DNA of 59,914 bases from contig CAJUNN010000013.1 of assembly GCA_910587955.1 (NCBI GenBank), positions 1 through 59,914 of the forward strand, in the 5' to 3' direction. The position numbers and the translations under genes are program-made. Source of the stretch: an uncultured Lachnospiraceae bacterium (lineage in GTDB: Bacteria > Bacillota > Clostridia > Lachnospirales > Lachnospiraceae). A model generated the notes under the pieces. That model saw only the letters and a program-made list of their open reading frames with translations, ran no database searches and had not been told where the DNA came from. Below, piece by piece: positions 19,001-27,419 of this stretch (positions are counted from its first letter, which is position 1; each line of letters starts with the position of its first letter).

Positions 19001-19434
19001 TCCCCGATCAAACGTTCCAGATCCTCTTCCGCCACCGCATACTGGGTCATCTCCGAAATCAGGGATTTGATCTCATTGATATACCCCATCTTTTTCAGGT
19101 TTCCCCCCAGGACTTTCAGCTCTTCTTTGTGTTCCTGGGCCACTTTGCGCAGCACCAGGTTTTTCCCCGTCTCCTCCAGCACCTTCCCCACCCGGGTCCC
19201 GGTCTCCTCGAAAACCCGGTAGGCCAGGCGCTGAAAACTCAGCACATCGATATTCAGGATTCCCCCGTCCGGGTGCATGGCCACCAAATCTTTCTGGGTC
19301 TGCATGGTAAACTGCTCCGGCACCAGCACCAGAAACCGGTCTCCCGGACGTTCCCTGGATTCCCGAATCAGATTTTGATAAAGTTCCCAAGACTTCCCGG
19401 CCCCCGAGTTTCCGAACACAAACTGAAGCGACAT
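15967..19434 (-). CDS. addB: AddB: nuclease subunit of AddAB with Fe-S cluster
   Basis: AddB is the partner of AddA; it has an inactivated helicase-like N-terminal half and an active C-terminal nuclease. The 1,155-residue chain starts with the P-loop GNSGAGKS (8-15). The C-terminal half has KVIDYKSGSTSF (nuclease core aspartate and lysine) and the cysteine pattern of the 4Fe-4S staple: one Cys in YAACAYAHFLMYG and three in ACDYCAYRGVCG. This matches AddB from Bacillus and clostridia rather than the RexB variant. It is upstream of addA with overlapping ends, so the two are coupled. The ATG at 19434 is followed at once by the conserved LQFVFGNSGAGKS start. AddAB of this group normally recognises a short Chi sequence, which cannot be deduced here. 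Confidence 0.95.
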   Translation of the reverse strand: MSLQFVFGNSGAGKSWELYQNLIRESRERPGDRFLVLVPEQFTMQTQKDLVAMHPDGGILNIDVLSFQRLAYRVFEETGTRVGKVLEETGKNLVLRKVAQEHKEELKVLGGNLKKMGYINEIKSLISEMTQYAVAEEDLERLIGESLEKPGLYCKLCDIQVLYRAFHEYLAEQYITAEELLEVLCRVAEHSELIRGSVIVLDGFTGFTPIQNKLMQKLMLYAGKVMVTLTVDSREDPFRAEGEHHLFYLSKKTAVTLKRLAAEAGVPLEEPRMVKPSGKSRLAQGGALFWLEQNLFRFKAKPWEGEQKEIELHVLRNPQAEAVWAASRIRSLVRENAYHYRDFAIITGNMEAYGHCLEKVLKDFEIPCFLDYKRSVLKNPFVEFLRALLEMAEQDFSYETVFRCLRCGLADMEPEETDLLENYVLALGIRGKKKWGERFIRLYGKMTEEELEQVEALRRRFAGKMIPFAEIQRKKGVDVRTRTTALYRLVEELEIQRKLSVFEERFVREGNQVLAKEYHQIYSIVMDLLDKLVDLLGDEALSAREYREILDAGFAEARVGVIPPGVDQVVAGDMERTRLKDIKVLFFLGVNEGNVPKSGGRTGILSDMEREQLKKNGMELAPTAREQGYTQRFYLYLNLTKPSAKLYVCCSLLDGSGKALRPSYLFNTLKKLFPETEVEREEKESFPDLPATARQGIGRLIQGLAEYREGKGSAHFYELYRWYANREQYREKLSQLLEAAFSRHTDSALGRAAAHALYGTVLENSVTRLEQYAACAYAHFLMYGLHLSERDTYEFAPVDMGNVFHGTLELFSRRLEASTYTWLTIPREVQEAWVEECMDILTADYGNTVLHSTARNEYMALRMKRIVKRTVWALSEQIRKGLFTPENYEISFSSVSELESVNIALSPEEKLKLRGRIDRVDTCQEGDRIYVKVIDYKSGSTSFQLLSLYHGLQLQLVVYLNAALELVRKEHPGKEAVPAGIFYYQVQDPLLDAEAGEERAEDRVLEKLKLDGLVNADREVIQKLDGEMPGKSSVLPLSFNKDGTLRAGSSVATEEQFRELSSYVDRKIREMGAEVLEGRIDTAPYELKGSTACDYCAYRGVCGMDAKDGGFRFRRLKAFDREELWERIQSENGNGQGEKEQKHGSLVDGGTEAGN

Positions 19435-19446
19435 CTTTTCCTCCCG

Positions 19447-22400
19447 CTACTCCACGCTTTTCAGCGATTCAATCATATCAATCCCCCGAAGTTTAAAAAA
19501 CATAACCCCGTTTACCACTGCCGAGAAAGCAAACGTAATAAGTATGCTGTAAAGATAGCTCTTGCCCGCAATCATACGGCCGAACATCAGCATATCAACC
19601 TCCGCCGTCACAATAATAAACCGATGGAGGGCCATCCCCAGGAACACCCCTGCACCTGTGCCGATCAAGGTGAGCAATATGTTTTCCCGATTGACATAAG
19701 ACGAAACCTCACCGTCAAAAAAGCCCAGCACTTTCAAAGTGGCCAATTCCCGCTTCCGTTCGCTGATATTGATATTATTGAGATTGTACAGCACCACAAA
19801 GGCCAGCAGGCCTGCCGCTGCCACCAGCACATAGATAATCAAATCCATGCTTTTGAGCATATCTGCCACCCGCTGGGCTGTTCCGCTGACAAACGTTACA
19901 TCCGAGACGGCTTCCATCTCCATATAGTCTGCCTGCATCTGATCTTCAAATGCCTCATCATTCTGCACATTTTTGAGAAATACCTGGTTCCACTCCGGAG
20001 TTTTCCCGTAAAGCTTCTCATACAGTCCCCCGGACATGTACACGTAGTGCATAAAATAGTTTTCCGTAATGTGTGAAATCACAGCCTCCACCTGTTTCGT
20101 ATCATCCTCTTTCAGGACTATGGTATCTCCCTTAGAGACTCCCAGAAGCTTCGCCAGCTTCTCGGTCACAATTACTCCGTCCTCATCCAGGGTGTAAGCC
20201 TCCCGGCTCTCCCGGTCCCTAAGACAGATAAAGTCAGCCATATCCTCCGGGGTTTTGGGCACAACGAGATAAGCGCTGCGGGGAGAACCGCCGGCCTCCA
20301 CGTCCACGGCATTCTCCCTGGCTTCCATACAGACGGCAATCCGCTCATCCTCCTGCACTGCCTCCCAGAAAGCCTCCTTCTCTTCTTCGTCTGCATCTTT
20401 GTCAAGGCCTATGGAACCGTCGTACACAAATACATTTCCGAACTGTCCGCTTCCGATATACAAGATAGAGTCTTTCAGGCCAAAGCCCACCAGAAGCAGA
20501 GCCATACAGCTGGCAATTCCAAAAACCGTCATAAAAAAGCGTTTCTTATACCGGACCAAATTCCGCACCGTAGCTTTCATGCTGAAATTCAGACGGCGCC
20601 ACAGAAAGGGCAGAACCTCCAGAAACACGCGCTTTCCGGCCTTCGGCGCAGCCGGACGCATAAGCTCGGCCGGAACCGCATTGAGCTCTTTCCAGCAGGC
20701 TGCCCAGGCCGCCAGGGTCGTACAGGCCACTGCTGCGGCAGACGCCGTCACCGAATACCAGAGATTGAAAGGCGTCAGGGTAGTGGGCAGATTGTTATAG
20801 AGAATCTGATAAGCGCTGATAATCACCGCCGGAAGAAACTTCTGCCCGGCAGCCAGCCCGAAAAGGCTGCCCAAAAGGCTGGAAAACAGAGCATAGAAAA
20901 TATATTTGGAGGCAATAGCCCCTTTGCCGTAACCCAGGGCCTTCATGGTCCCAATCTGGGTCCTCTGCTCCTCCACCATACGGGTCATGGTGGTCAGGCT
21001 CACCAGGGCTGCCACCAGAAAGAAGATTGCCGGAAACACTTCGCCGATAGCCCCAATCCGGTCCGCATCATTGCCGTATTCCACATAGGTCTGGATATAC
21101 TGCCGATCCAGCACATACCATTCCGGGAAATCCAGATCCGCCAATTCCTTCTTGGCATCCTCAATTTTTATCTTGGCATCCGCTATGGTTTCCTCACTCT
21201 CCAGACGGGCCTTTTCGTACTCCCGCTCTCCGTCCAGAAGTTTTTCTTCTGCCTCTGCAAACTCCGCTTCTGCGTCAGCCAGCTTCACACGGGCATCCGC
21301 AAGCTCAGTCTGCCCGTCCGCAAGTTTGATCTCTCCGTCGGCAATCTCTGCCTCTGCGTCCCGCAGCTCCTGCTCTGCATCCAGAAGCTTTCGGTATCCC
21401 GCCTCTATCTCATCGCTGCCTTTATCCAGCTGGGCTTTCGCCTGGGCCAGGGCCCCGGCGCCTGCGTCCAGCTCTGCTTTTGCCTGGGAGATCTGGGCCA
21501 GCCCTGCCTTTATCTTCTCCTTATTTTCTTTCAGCCCTGCAAGCTGCGCCTCCCATTGCTGCCGCTCTGCCTCCGGTGTACTTTCCGGCAGATTCTGGAT
21601 CGTTTGCTCCACCGCCGCGATCCCTGCCTCTACCTGCGCAAGCTGTTCCTCCAGCTTTGCTTTCTCCCCATCCGACTGGGCAAGCTGGGCATAGCCTGCA
21701 TCCAGCTCTGCCTTCTTCTGCTGATACTCCGTGCGGCCGTTCTGGACCTTAATGGCCTCCAGGTCCAGCTTATTCTTCCCATGGTTCAGATCCTTCCAGC
21801 CGTCGGCCACCTTCTGGCGGGCGTCGGCGAGATCCCGTTCATGTTCGGCAAGCTCCCGTTCTCCATCCGCAAGCTCCTGCTGCCCGTCCGCAAGCTTGAT
21901 CCGGGCGTCTTCAAGTTTGGCTCTTGCATCCGCAAGTTCCTCCCCCGCATCCAGAAGCTTCTGTTCCCCGTCGGCCACTTCTGCTTCCGCTTCCGCAATT
22001 TTCTCCTGTCCCTCCTCCTGTATATCTGCATAGCGGATCTCACAGCGTTCTTTTTCCATTCCTTCCAGACGCTCCGCCAGCTCATCCACCAGGCTGTCAT
22101 ATTCTTGCGTGTAGCAGGTGAGCTCGAAAGCACCCTCTGCAGTCACACAGATCTGCGTATAATAATCCATGGAAAAAGCAGACGCCGGAACTACCAGAAA
22201 GCCATCCAGGCTTCCGCTCCCGATACTGGTAGTTCCCCGGTCCAGGGACATATAATAGGAAGTGGTCCCGGAACCCACAACGGTAAATGCCTCTTCTCTC
22301 AGAGCATCCGAGAGCGGATCCTCTGTTCCCGATTTCAAAACCAGTGTATCGCCTATCCGGCACTTCCCGGAGGTTGTAAGATTGTGATCCACCAGACACT

Positions 22401-22788
22401 CCTGATCCGTCTTTGGCAGACGCCCCTGCATAACACAGATCCGGTTCATCTTATCCGGCAGAGACATGACCTGGATATTCAGCCGTTCTTCCGGAAGCTC
22501 GCAGAACACATCCACGGAATAGGAGGGCATCACCTCCTTGACGCCTTCCACTGCCTGAATTGCCTCCAAATCTTCCTTTGTCATGCCCAGAGTACTCATC
22601 ACACGGATGTCCATAAGATTGCTCTCGTCATAGAACGCGTCCGCCGAGAGCCGCATATCCGGCTTAGCCGCCCGGACGCCGGAAAAGAATGCCACGCCCA
22701 AAGCCGTAATCAGAAAAATCGACAGGAACCGGTTCAGGGTCCTGCGGATTTCCATATAAAAATCTTTTCTGAGCGCTTTCTTCTTCAT
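19447..22788 (-). CDS. ABC transporter permease, FtsX/MacB-like, with long coiled-coil insert
   Basis: A 1,113-residue membrane protein with one transmembrane helix near the N-terminus (FLSIFLITALGVAFFSGV), two FtsX-type domains (helices around IFFLVAALVSLTTMTRMVE and LIIYVLVAAAGLLAFVVLYN) and a C-terminal helix pair. Between roughly residues 255 and 560 is a very long heptad-like region built on repeats such as LADGEREL, LADARQK and IADGEIKLADG, expected to form an extracellular alpha-helical hairpin. The C-terminal FtsX domain contains the conserved ISERKRELATLKVLGF segment next to the membrane. It pairs with the ATPase gene 34 bases upstream on the same strand. Substrates are unknown; lipid, peptide or cell-wall hydrolase control are all possible for this family. 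Confidence 0.88.
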   Translation of the reverse strand: MKKKALRKDFYMEIRRTLNRFLSIFLITALGVAFFSGVRAAKPDMRLSADAFYDESNLMDIRVMSTLGMTKEDLEAIQAVEGVKEVMPSYSVDVFCELPEERLNIQVMSLPDKMNRICVMQGRLPKTDQECLVDHNLTTSGKCRIGDTLVLKSGTEDPLSDALREEAFTVVGSGTTSYYMSLDRGTTSIGSGSLDGFLVVPASAFSMDYYTQICVTAEGAFELTCYTQEYDSLVDELAERLEGMEKERCEIRYADIQEEGQEKIAEAEAEVADGEQKLLDAGEELADARAKLEDARIKLADGQQELADGERELAEHERDLADARQKVADGWKDLNHGKNKLDLEAIKVQNGRTEYQQKKAELDAGYAQLAQSDGEKAKLEEQLAQVEAGIAAVEQTIQNLPESTPEAERQQWEAQLAGLKENKEKIKAGLAQISQAKAELDAGAGALAQAKAQLDKGSDEIEAGYRKLLDAEQELRDAEAEIADGEIKLADGQTELADARVKLADAEAEFAEAEEKLLDGEREYEKARLESEETIADAKIKIEDAKKELADLDFPEWYVLDRQYIQTYVEYGNDADRIGAIGEVFPAIFFLVAALVSLTTMTRMVEEQRTQIGTMKALGYGKGAIASKYIFYALFSSLLGSLFGLAAGQKFLPAVIISAYQILYNNLPTTLTPFNLWYSVTASAAAVACTTLAAWAACWKELNAVPAELMRPAAPKAGKRVFLEVLPFLWRRLNFSMKATVRNLVRYKKRFFMTVFGIASCMALLLVGFGLKDSILYIGSGQFGNVFVYDGSIGLDKDADEEEKEAFWEAVQEDERIAVCMEARENAVDVEAGGSPRSAYLVVPKTPEDMADFICLRDRESREAYTLDEDGVIVTEKLAKLLGVSKGDTIVLKEDDTKQVEAVISHITENYFMHYVYMSGGLYEKLYGKTPEWNQVFLKNVQNDEAFEDQMQADYMEMEAVSDVTFVSGTAQRVADMLKSMDLIIYVLVAAAGLLAFVVLYNLNNINISERKRELATLKVLGFFDGEVSSYVNRENILLTLIGTGAGVFLGMALHRFIIVTAEVDMLMFGRMIAGKSYLYSILITFAFSAVVNGVMFFKLRGIDMIESLKSVE

Positions 22789-22822
22789 TTCGTCACCTCA
22801 GACCCAGGGATCTCCCGTTCCC

Positions 22823-23527
22823 TTACCACTCTATGGTCTCCACGGAAACCGGTTTCTCATTTACGGTTTCCCGGCTCACCTTTCCGTTTTTAATACGGAT
22901 TACCCGGTCTGCCATGGGCGCAATGGCTGAATTGTGGGTAATCACAATCACCGTCATATTCCGTTCCCGGCAGGTATCCTGCAAAAGCTTCAGGATAGCC
23001 TTTCCCGTAAGATAATCCAGCGCTCCCGTTGGCTCATCGCAGAGCAGCAGCTTGGGATTTTTCGCCAAAGCCCTGGCAATGGCCACCCGCTGCTGCTCTC
23101 CGCCGGAAAGCTGCGCCGGAAAATTGGATTTGCGCTCCCCTAAGCCCACTTCCTCCAATACTTCCTCCGCGTTCAGGGGATTTTTGCAGATCTGCAGGGC
23201 CAGCTCCACATTCTCCAAAGCTGTCAGATTTTGGATCAGATTGTAAAACTGGAATACAAAGCCAATATCGTCCCGCCGATAGGCCGTTAGCTGTCTGGGA
23301 CGGAACTGCCCGATATTTTTGCCGTCCACCCAAACCTCCCCGGAGGTGCAGGTATCCATACCTCCCAGGATATTCAAAACCGTGGTCTTTCCCGCCCCGC
23401 TGGGCCCCACAATCACCACAAACTCTCCCCGGTTGATCTGAAAATCAATCCCGTCCACCGCAGAAATGGTGACTTCTCCCATCTGGTACAGCTTTTTTAC
23501 CTGTTTGAGTTCTACGAAATGAGGCAT
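22823..23527 (-). CDS. ABC transporter ATP-binding protein (MacB/LolD type)
   Basis: A 234-residue ATPase energising the FtsX-type permease encoded next. Walker A is GPSGAGKTT (41-49), the Q-loop lies in FVFQFYNLIQNLTALENVE, the signature is LSGGEQQRVAIARAL, Walker B is LLLCDEPTGALD and the H-loop is VITHNSAIAPMADRVI. The NPKLLLCDEPTGALD wording is typical of the MacB/LolD/YknY subgroup of exporters. It is the first gene of a two-gene operon; the 34-base gap to the permease has no terminator. Confidence 0.93.
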   Translation of the reverse strand: MPHFVELKQVKKLYQMGEVTISAVDGIDFQINRGEFVVIVGPSGAGKTTVLNILGGMDTCTSGEVWVDGKNIGQFRPRQLTAYRRDDIGFVFQFYNLIQNLTALENVELALQICKNPLNAEEVLEEVGLGERKSNFPAQLSGGEQQRVAIARALAKNPKLLLCDEPTGALDYLTGKAILKLLQDTCRERNMTVIVITHNSAIAPMADRVIRIKNGKVSRETVNEKPVSVETIEW

Positions 23528-23538
23528 ACAAATTCCCC

Positions 23539-23967
23539 CTATTCAAGCGTGTCCTTTAAAGTCCTTGAGTTATATTTCAAACGGCTGCCCCATTTATCTT
23601 TAAATTTCCGAAAACCAGGACTGTTGACAGCATGTGTCCGCACTTTGCTTGCTACAATCCGAAAATAAAAGCTGCATCCCTCCAATTCTGTCCGAAACAG
23701 TTTAAAGCCTTCCTCTAACTGCGGAACAGCGTCATCCAGATGCCTTCCTTTTAACTCTATAAAATAAGCTTTCTTTGTGGTATCATTGATCAAAAGAAAG
23801 TCACAACAAGTTGTCTGTGAAACCAGATCTCCATCCAGCCTGTAATGGCGCACCTCGTATTTTTGATCCGGATTCTCGGCTCGGTGCTGCCTCTGCTCTC
23901 TCTGATCTTTGGATACAATAATTTTCTGGCGCCTTTCACAAATCGATTTATCTGGCGTAAGCAGCAT
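23539..23967 (-). CDS. Small protein with PD-(D/E)XK-like nuclease core, partner of an AAA/ABC-type ATPase
   Basis: A 142-residue protein that I do not recognise as a named family. The segment TTCCDFLLINDTTKKAYFIELKGRHLDDAVPQLEEGF has the layout of a PD-(D/E)XK nuclease core: Asp56, then a beta-strand ending in Glu71-Leu-Lys73, then a helix with Gln83. The N-terminus is basic and glutamine-rich (KDQREQRQHRAENPDQK), plausible for nucleic-acid contact. The ATG lies one base after the stop of the ATPase gene, with the ribosome binding site GGAGGA inside the ATPase codons, so the two are tightly coupled. It is visibly more AT-rich than addAB or the transporter genes beside it. DNase activity is an inference; an inactive nuclease fold is also possible. 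Confidence 0.65.
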   Translation of the reverse strand: MLLTPDKSICERRQKIIVSKDQREQRQHRAENPDQKYEVRHYRLDGDLVSQTTCCDFLLINDTTKKAYFIELKGRHLDDAVPQLEEGFKLFRTELEGCSFYFRIVASKVRTHAVNSPGFRKFKDKWGSRLKYNSRTLKDTLE

Positions 23968-23968
23968 A

Positions 23969-25288
23969 TTATTCCTCCTCCACAGACATATATTTTTCTT
24001 TCAACAGCACCATGTTCTCAAAATCTTCATTAATATCTCCCGATGCTCCGTCTATGACTTCATTTTCAATAGCTCCAAATTCATCGTCCGTGCAGGAATC
24101 CACTTTCCCCTGATTGACAAAATACGCTGAAATCTCAGAAAACTTTAACCACTTTTCCTCCGAGACAATTTTGCACAATGCGGTACGCTTTACGCTCTCC
24201 GAAATTTTGTCCGCATACAGCAGATTGTTAACAGTACCTAAAATGTAAGGACTATGGGTTGTAATAAATACCTGGTTTCTCCCGTTATTTCGAGCCAGGG
24301 AAATAAACTCCGCTATCAGTTTCTGCGCATTCGGGAATAAATGGGATTCTGGTTCCTCAATGATAAAATATGCCTTTTTGTTATTCCGCAAATAATAAAA
24401 TATAACATTCAGTATCCACACAACTTCCTGCTGTCCTGAGGAGGCAAAATTAATCTTCACATACTGTCTATCCGAGATTTGCAGCCGTTCTTCCCCCTCT
24501 ACGTAACGATACTCTCCCTGCAGAATGTCTTTCATCAATTCTGCGGCAGAAAAGAGCAGCTCTTTGTTTACTTTTATGTCTGTCAAAAGCATTGTATTAT
24601 AAATCATCTGGACAATATCAAGCGTAAATTCTTGTTTTAACTGTAAAATTCTTTCCAAATAATTCTGCGTACAATAATCCAGATTTTTCTTCTGAAAATC
24701 GTTCATGAAACTGTAAATATAATTCAACTGGGTGCTAAGCAAAGTAATCATGCTGCGTCCTGCCGGTATATAGACAATCTCAGCATCATCTTCAAAAAAA
24801 TCAGTTACCTTTTTCCAAATCTCATCATCCTGAAATGTGAAGTCTGGATAATTCCGCATCCTGCTATCCAGCATCTTTATAAAATTTGCCAGGCTTTCTC
24901 CAAAATCAATCCAAATGTAGTTGGGAGACAGGGGAACTTCTTTTAAAGACACCTTAATACAGTTATCGTTTGTATAATAATATTCAAGATACATAGACAT
25001 ATCCATATGCCACGTACTCCCAAATATCTGAAGAAAATTGGAGCGCATCTCCCTCTCAATACGTTTTATCAGAGAAAATTCCATAATCTCATCTGCAGGC
25101 GCATTCTTTAAAACCCACTGCTTTTTTAACTGGGAAAATACAATATTTTTTACATTTTTAAAGAAAAAAATACTTTTTGCAACCGTACTTTTTCCCGAAG
25201 CCTGAGGCCCGGTAAATACGGTAAACTCTTTTATCTCTAACTCGCAGTCCTTCACAGGTCCCAATTTATGGATGACTATTTTCTGCAT
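23969..25288 (-). CDS. AAA/ABC-type ATPase (OLD/RecF-like), probable defence-module ATPase
   Basis: A 439-residue SMC-like ATPase. Walker A is GPQASGKST (27-35), the ABC signature equivalent is SSGQQEVVWIL (283 on), Walker B is AYFIIEEPESHLFP (306-319) with the glutamate pair, and TTHSPYIL (343-350) supplies the switch histidine. About 250 residues of helical, aromatic-rich sequence separate Walker A from the signature, as in OLD, RecF and AbiEii-type ATPases. No Toprim domain follows; instead a separate nuclease-like protein is encoded directly downstream. The gene has AAGGAGG before its ATG and a good promoter. PtuA, AriA and retron-associated ATPases of anti-phage systems share this motif order (known); membership of such a system is inferred from architecture. 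Confidence 0.75.
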   Translation of the reverse strand: MQKIVIHKLGPVKDCELEIKEFTVFTGPQASGKSTVAKSIFFFKNVKNIVFSQLKKQWVLKNAPADEIMEFSLIKRIEREMRSNFLQIFGSTWHMDMSMYLEYYYTNDNCIKVSLKEVPLSPNYIWIDFGESLANFIKMLDSRMRNYPDFTFQDDEIWKKVTDFFEDDAEIVYIPAGRSMITLLSTQLNYIYSFMNDFQKKNLDYCTQNYLERILQLKQEFTLDIVQMIYNTMLLTDIKVNKELLFSAAELMKDILQGEYRYVEGEERLQISDRQYVKINFASSGQQEVVWILNVIFYYLRNNKKAYFIIEEPESHLFPNAQKLIAEFISLARNNGRNQVFITTHSPYILGTVNNLLYADKISESVKRTALCKIVSEEKWLKFSEISAYFVNQGKVDSCTDDEFGAIENEVIDGASGDINEDFENMVLLKEKYMSVEEE

Positions 25289-25327
25289 ACAGCCTCCTTC
25301 CAGATCGGAATCACGGATTTTCTTATC

Positions 25328-25356
25328 ATTATATCCTTTTTATCAGACTATAACAA
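25328..25356 (-). promoter_or_regulatory. Promoter of the ATPase/nuclease pair
   Basis: On the minus strand TTGTTA (25351-25356), 17 bases, then TATAAT (25328-25333), about 40 bases before the ATPase ATG. The pair therefore has its own transcription start inside the short gap after the DUF2130 gene. Confidence 0.75.
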
Positions 25357-25397
25357 GCGGTTTCTGGGAAAACAGACCGTCTTTCCAAGCACGGGGT

Positions 25398-26615
25398 TCA
25401 ATCCTTTGTCTCCCCTTGCTTCAGGCCCTCAAACATCTCCTTCACCGCCGGTGCATTCTTGGTAAGCCTTTTGATGCTCAAATCTTCCGCCTTATTGTTG
25501 GCCAGCCGGAGATTGTTCTCGGAGGAAAGGAGGGCTTCTTTTGTCTTCTGCAGATGGGAAATGGTTTTATCAATCTCGTCAATGGCAGTTTTAAACTTGT
25601 CGCTTGCAATCCGGTAATTACGGGCGAACCCCTCCTTAAAGGCATTCATATTTTCCTCAAAATGGAGAATGTCCACCTGCTGATGCCTGGCTGCTTCCAG
25701 CTCCCGGCGGTACTTCAGGGAATTGATCGCCGCATTGCGCAGAAGGGTAATCATGGGTATAAAAAACTGCGGGCGGATCACATACATTTTCTCATACCTG
25801 TAAGAGACGTCCACAATGCCGCCGTTATACAATTCATTGTCTCTTTCAAGCAGGGAAACCAGAACCGCATATTCACATCCTTTCTGCCGCCGGTCCTTAT
25901 CCAGCTCTTTCAGGAAATCTTCATTTTTATGTTTGGCGGCCGTTTCGTCCATCTCATTTTTCATCTCGAACATAATGGAAATAAACTCAATCCCGTCCGC
26001 CGCTTCCCGGAAAATAAAGTCCCCCTTGCTTCCCTTGCGCACATCGTTGTCTTTCTCAAAGTAAGCAGCCGGAAACGCAGTCATCCGCAGGGCGTTGAAC
26101 TGGTTCAGGCAATGCTGCTCCAGGCTTTCCCCTATCATTTTGGTGGACTGCCGGGCTTTGAAATCTTTATAATATTCAATCTGTTCATCCTTGAGCCGGA
26201 GCTTGTCCTCATATTCCCTCTGCATCGCCTGCTCCCGGAGCTCATTTTCCACCGCTTTATTTGACAGCCGGCCTTTCAGCTCTGTAATTTCTGCCGCGCT
26301 CTGGGAGAGTGCTTTTTCCTTTTCCCGGACTGCCTGGGAAACTGCCAGCTCTTTTTCCGTCTCGCTGTGCCCCAGCCTGGCTTCCAGCTGCTCAATAGCC
26401 CTGTCCTTTGCCACAAGAGCTTTCTCAAATTCTTCTCTCTGCTTCATTTGCAAGAGTTTCTGCTCGCTCTCTTTTCTCTCCGCAAAATCCCGTTCCCGCC
26501 GTTTCAGCTCTTCTTCAAATTCCTTATCCCGGACCTGCCGGACAATCTTTGCATAGCCGGTTTTATCGACTGCGAAAACCTCCCCGCAGTTTGGGCACTT
26601 AATTTCCTGTGTCAT
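25398..26615 (-). CDS. DUF2130-family protein with coiled coil and PD-(D/E)XK-like core
   Basis: A 405-residue protein matching the DUF2130 family. A half zinc-ribbon CPNCG is at 7-11; residues 30-150 form a charged coiled coil (KEFEEELKRRERDFAERKES and onward). The conserved domain then has GESLEQHCLNQFNALR, KGSKGDFIFRE with Asp199, and FEMKNE with Glu217-Met-Lys219, followed by LVSLLERDNELYNGG and YVIRPQFFIPMITLLRNA. The D...ExK layout points to a restriction-endonuclease-like fold, though its activity is not established. A further helical tail ends the protein. It ends 109 bases before the start of the ATPase/nuclease pair, which has a separate promoter, so functional linkage is uncertain. 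Confidence 0.85.
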   Translation of the reverse strand: MTQEIKCPNCGEVFAVDKTGYAKIVRQVRDKEFEEELKRRERDFAERKESEQKLLQMKQREEFEKALVAKDRAIEQLEARLGHSETEKELAVSQAVREKEKALSQSAAEITELKGRLSNKAVENELREQAMQREYEDKLRLKDEQIEYYKDFKARQSTKMIGESLEQHCLNQFNALRMTAFPAAYFEKDNDVRKGSKGDFIFREAADGIEFISIMFEMKNEMDETAAKHKNEDFLKELDKDRRQKGCEYAVLVSLLERDNELYNGGIVDVSYRYEKMYVIRPQFFIPMITLLRNAAINSLKYRRELEAARHQQVDILHFEENMNAFKEGFARNYRIASDKFKTAIDEIDKTISHLQKTKEALLSSENNLRLANNKAEDLSIKRLTKNAPAVKEMFEGLKQGETKD

Positions 26616-26773
26616 TTTCGTTCCTTTCCTTCTGTCATACGTTCTCTGTTCCTATCTTACCATAGACCCGCCTCTTTTGCACAAAAAAGAGACTTAAAAA
26701 GCTCTTGTGCTGTGTTGAAAATTTCACGCTCTCACTGCTCCGGCGGTTTTTTAACCGGAACAGCCATTCACTT

Positions 26774-26808
26774 AAATAAAAAAACCTGTCTATGTGTCAA
26801 CAGGTTTT
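26774..26808 (-). terminator. Terminator after the PPOX-family gene
   Basis: AAAACCTGT and ACAGGTTTT form a 9 bp stem. On the minus strand a T-rich run (TTTTTTTATTT) follows, ending the transcript of the 26880-27308 gene. Confidence 0.8.
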
Positions 26809-26879
26809 AACAAAACTCAAACTGCTTTTTCAAAAATTACCGTCTGCTCTTTCATGGAGATTTTCTCCGCTCCATATCC

Positions 26880-27308
26880 TTACTCTAAACCCTCCACATC
26901 AAAGCTTTCTGTCTTCAAATCACAGTAATACCTGCCCTTTTCTGCCGTAAATTTCAATACGCAGTAATCCGGGTCTGTCACTCCCTCTTTATAGAACAGG
27001 GTGTCGCCCATGCGCCAGATTTCTTTTCGGATCTTATCATCCTGAAGAACTTCCATGGTGCCCGCCAGCATAAGGCCCTCATATTTAAACCGGCCTCTCT
27101 GATAAAAATAGATGCTTGCCTTCGGGTTCTTCCTAAACTGCCGCACGCGCATGGAAGAGGTATTGGTGGAAAAGTAAAAGCAATTCCCCTCTATCTTCCG
27201 CGGCGCAAACATTGCCTTCATGTTGGGAAAACCGTCTTCATCTACCGAAGCGATAAACGCTGTCTTTTGTTTCTGGATAAATTCTATCATATGTGTTCTT
27301 GTCTTCAC
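26880..27308 (-). CDS. Pyridoxamine 5'-phosphate oxidase-family (PPOX) protein
   Basis: A 142-residue flavin-binding split-barrel protein. It begins with the helix HMIEFIQKQKTAFIASVDEDGFPNMKAMFAPRKIEGNCFYF (the FMN-binding barrel entrance), continues with STNTSSMRVRQFRKNPKASIYF and GLMLAGTMEVLQDDKIRKEIWR, and ends LKFTAEKGRYYCDLKTESF. This layout matches the short general-stress-protein-26/PPOX group, which bind FMN, F420 or haem, rather than PdxH itself, which is longer. Enzymatic substrate unknown. It stands alone, with a terminator downstream. Confidence 0.85.
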   Translation of the reverse strand: MKTRTHMIEFIQKQKTAFIASVDEDGFPNMKAMFAPRKIEGNCFYFSTNTSSMRVRQFRKNPKASIYFYQRGRFKYEGLMLAGTMEVLQDDKIRKEIWRMGDTLFYKEGVTDPDYCVLKFTAEKGRYYCDLKTESFDVEGLE

Positions 27309-27419
27309 CAGAACCCCTCCCTTTGTATACGCCCAGCCGCTTCTGCTTCCGCGAAAATAGTTCTATCTAAAACCGTTTTAAATCTATCATAAAATCTGCC
27401 GGAACGCAACGGCTGCTTT

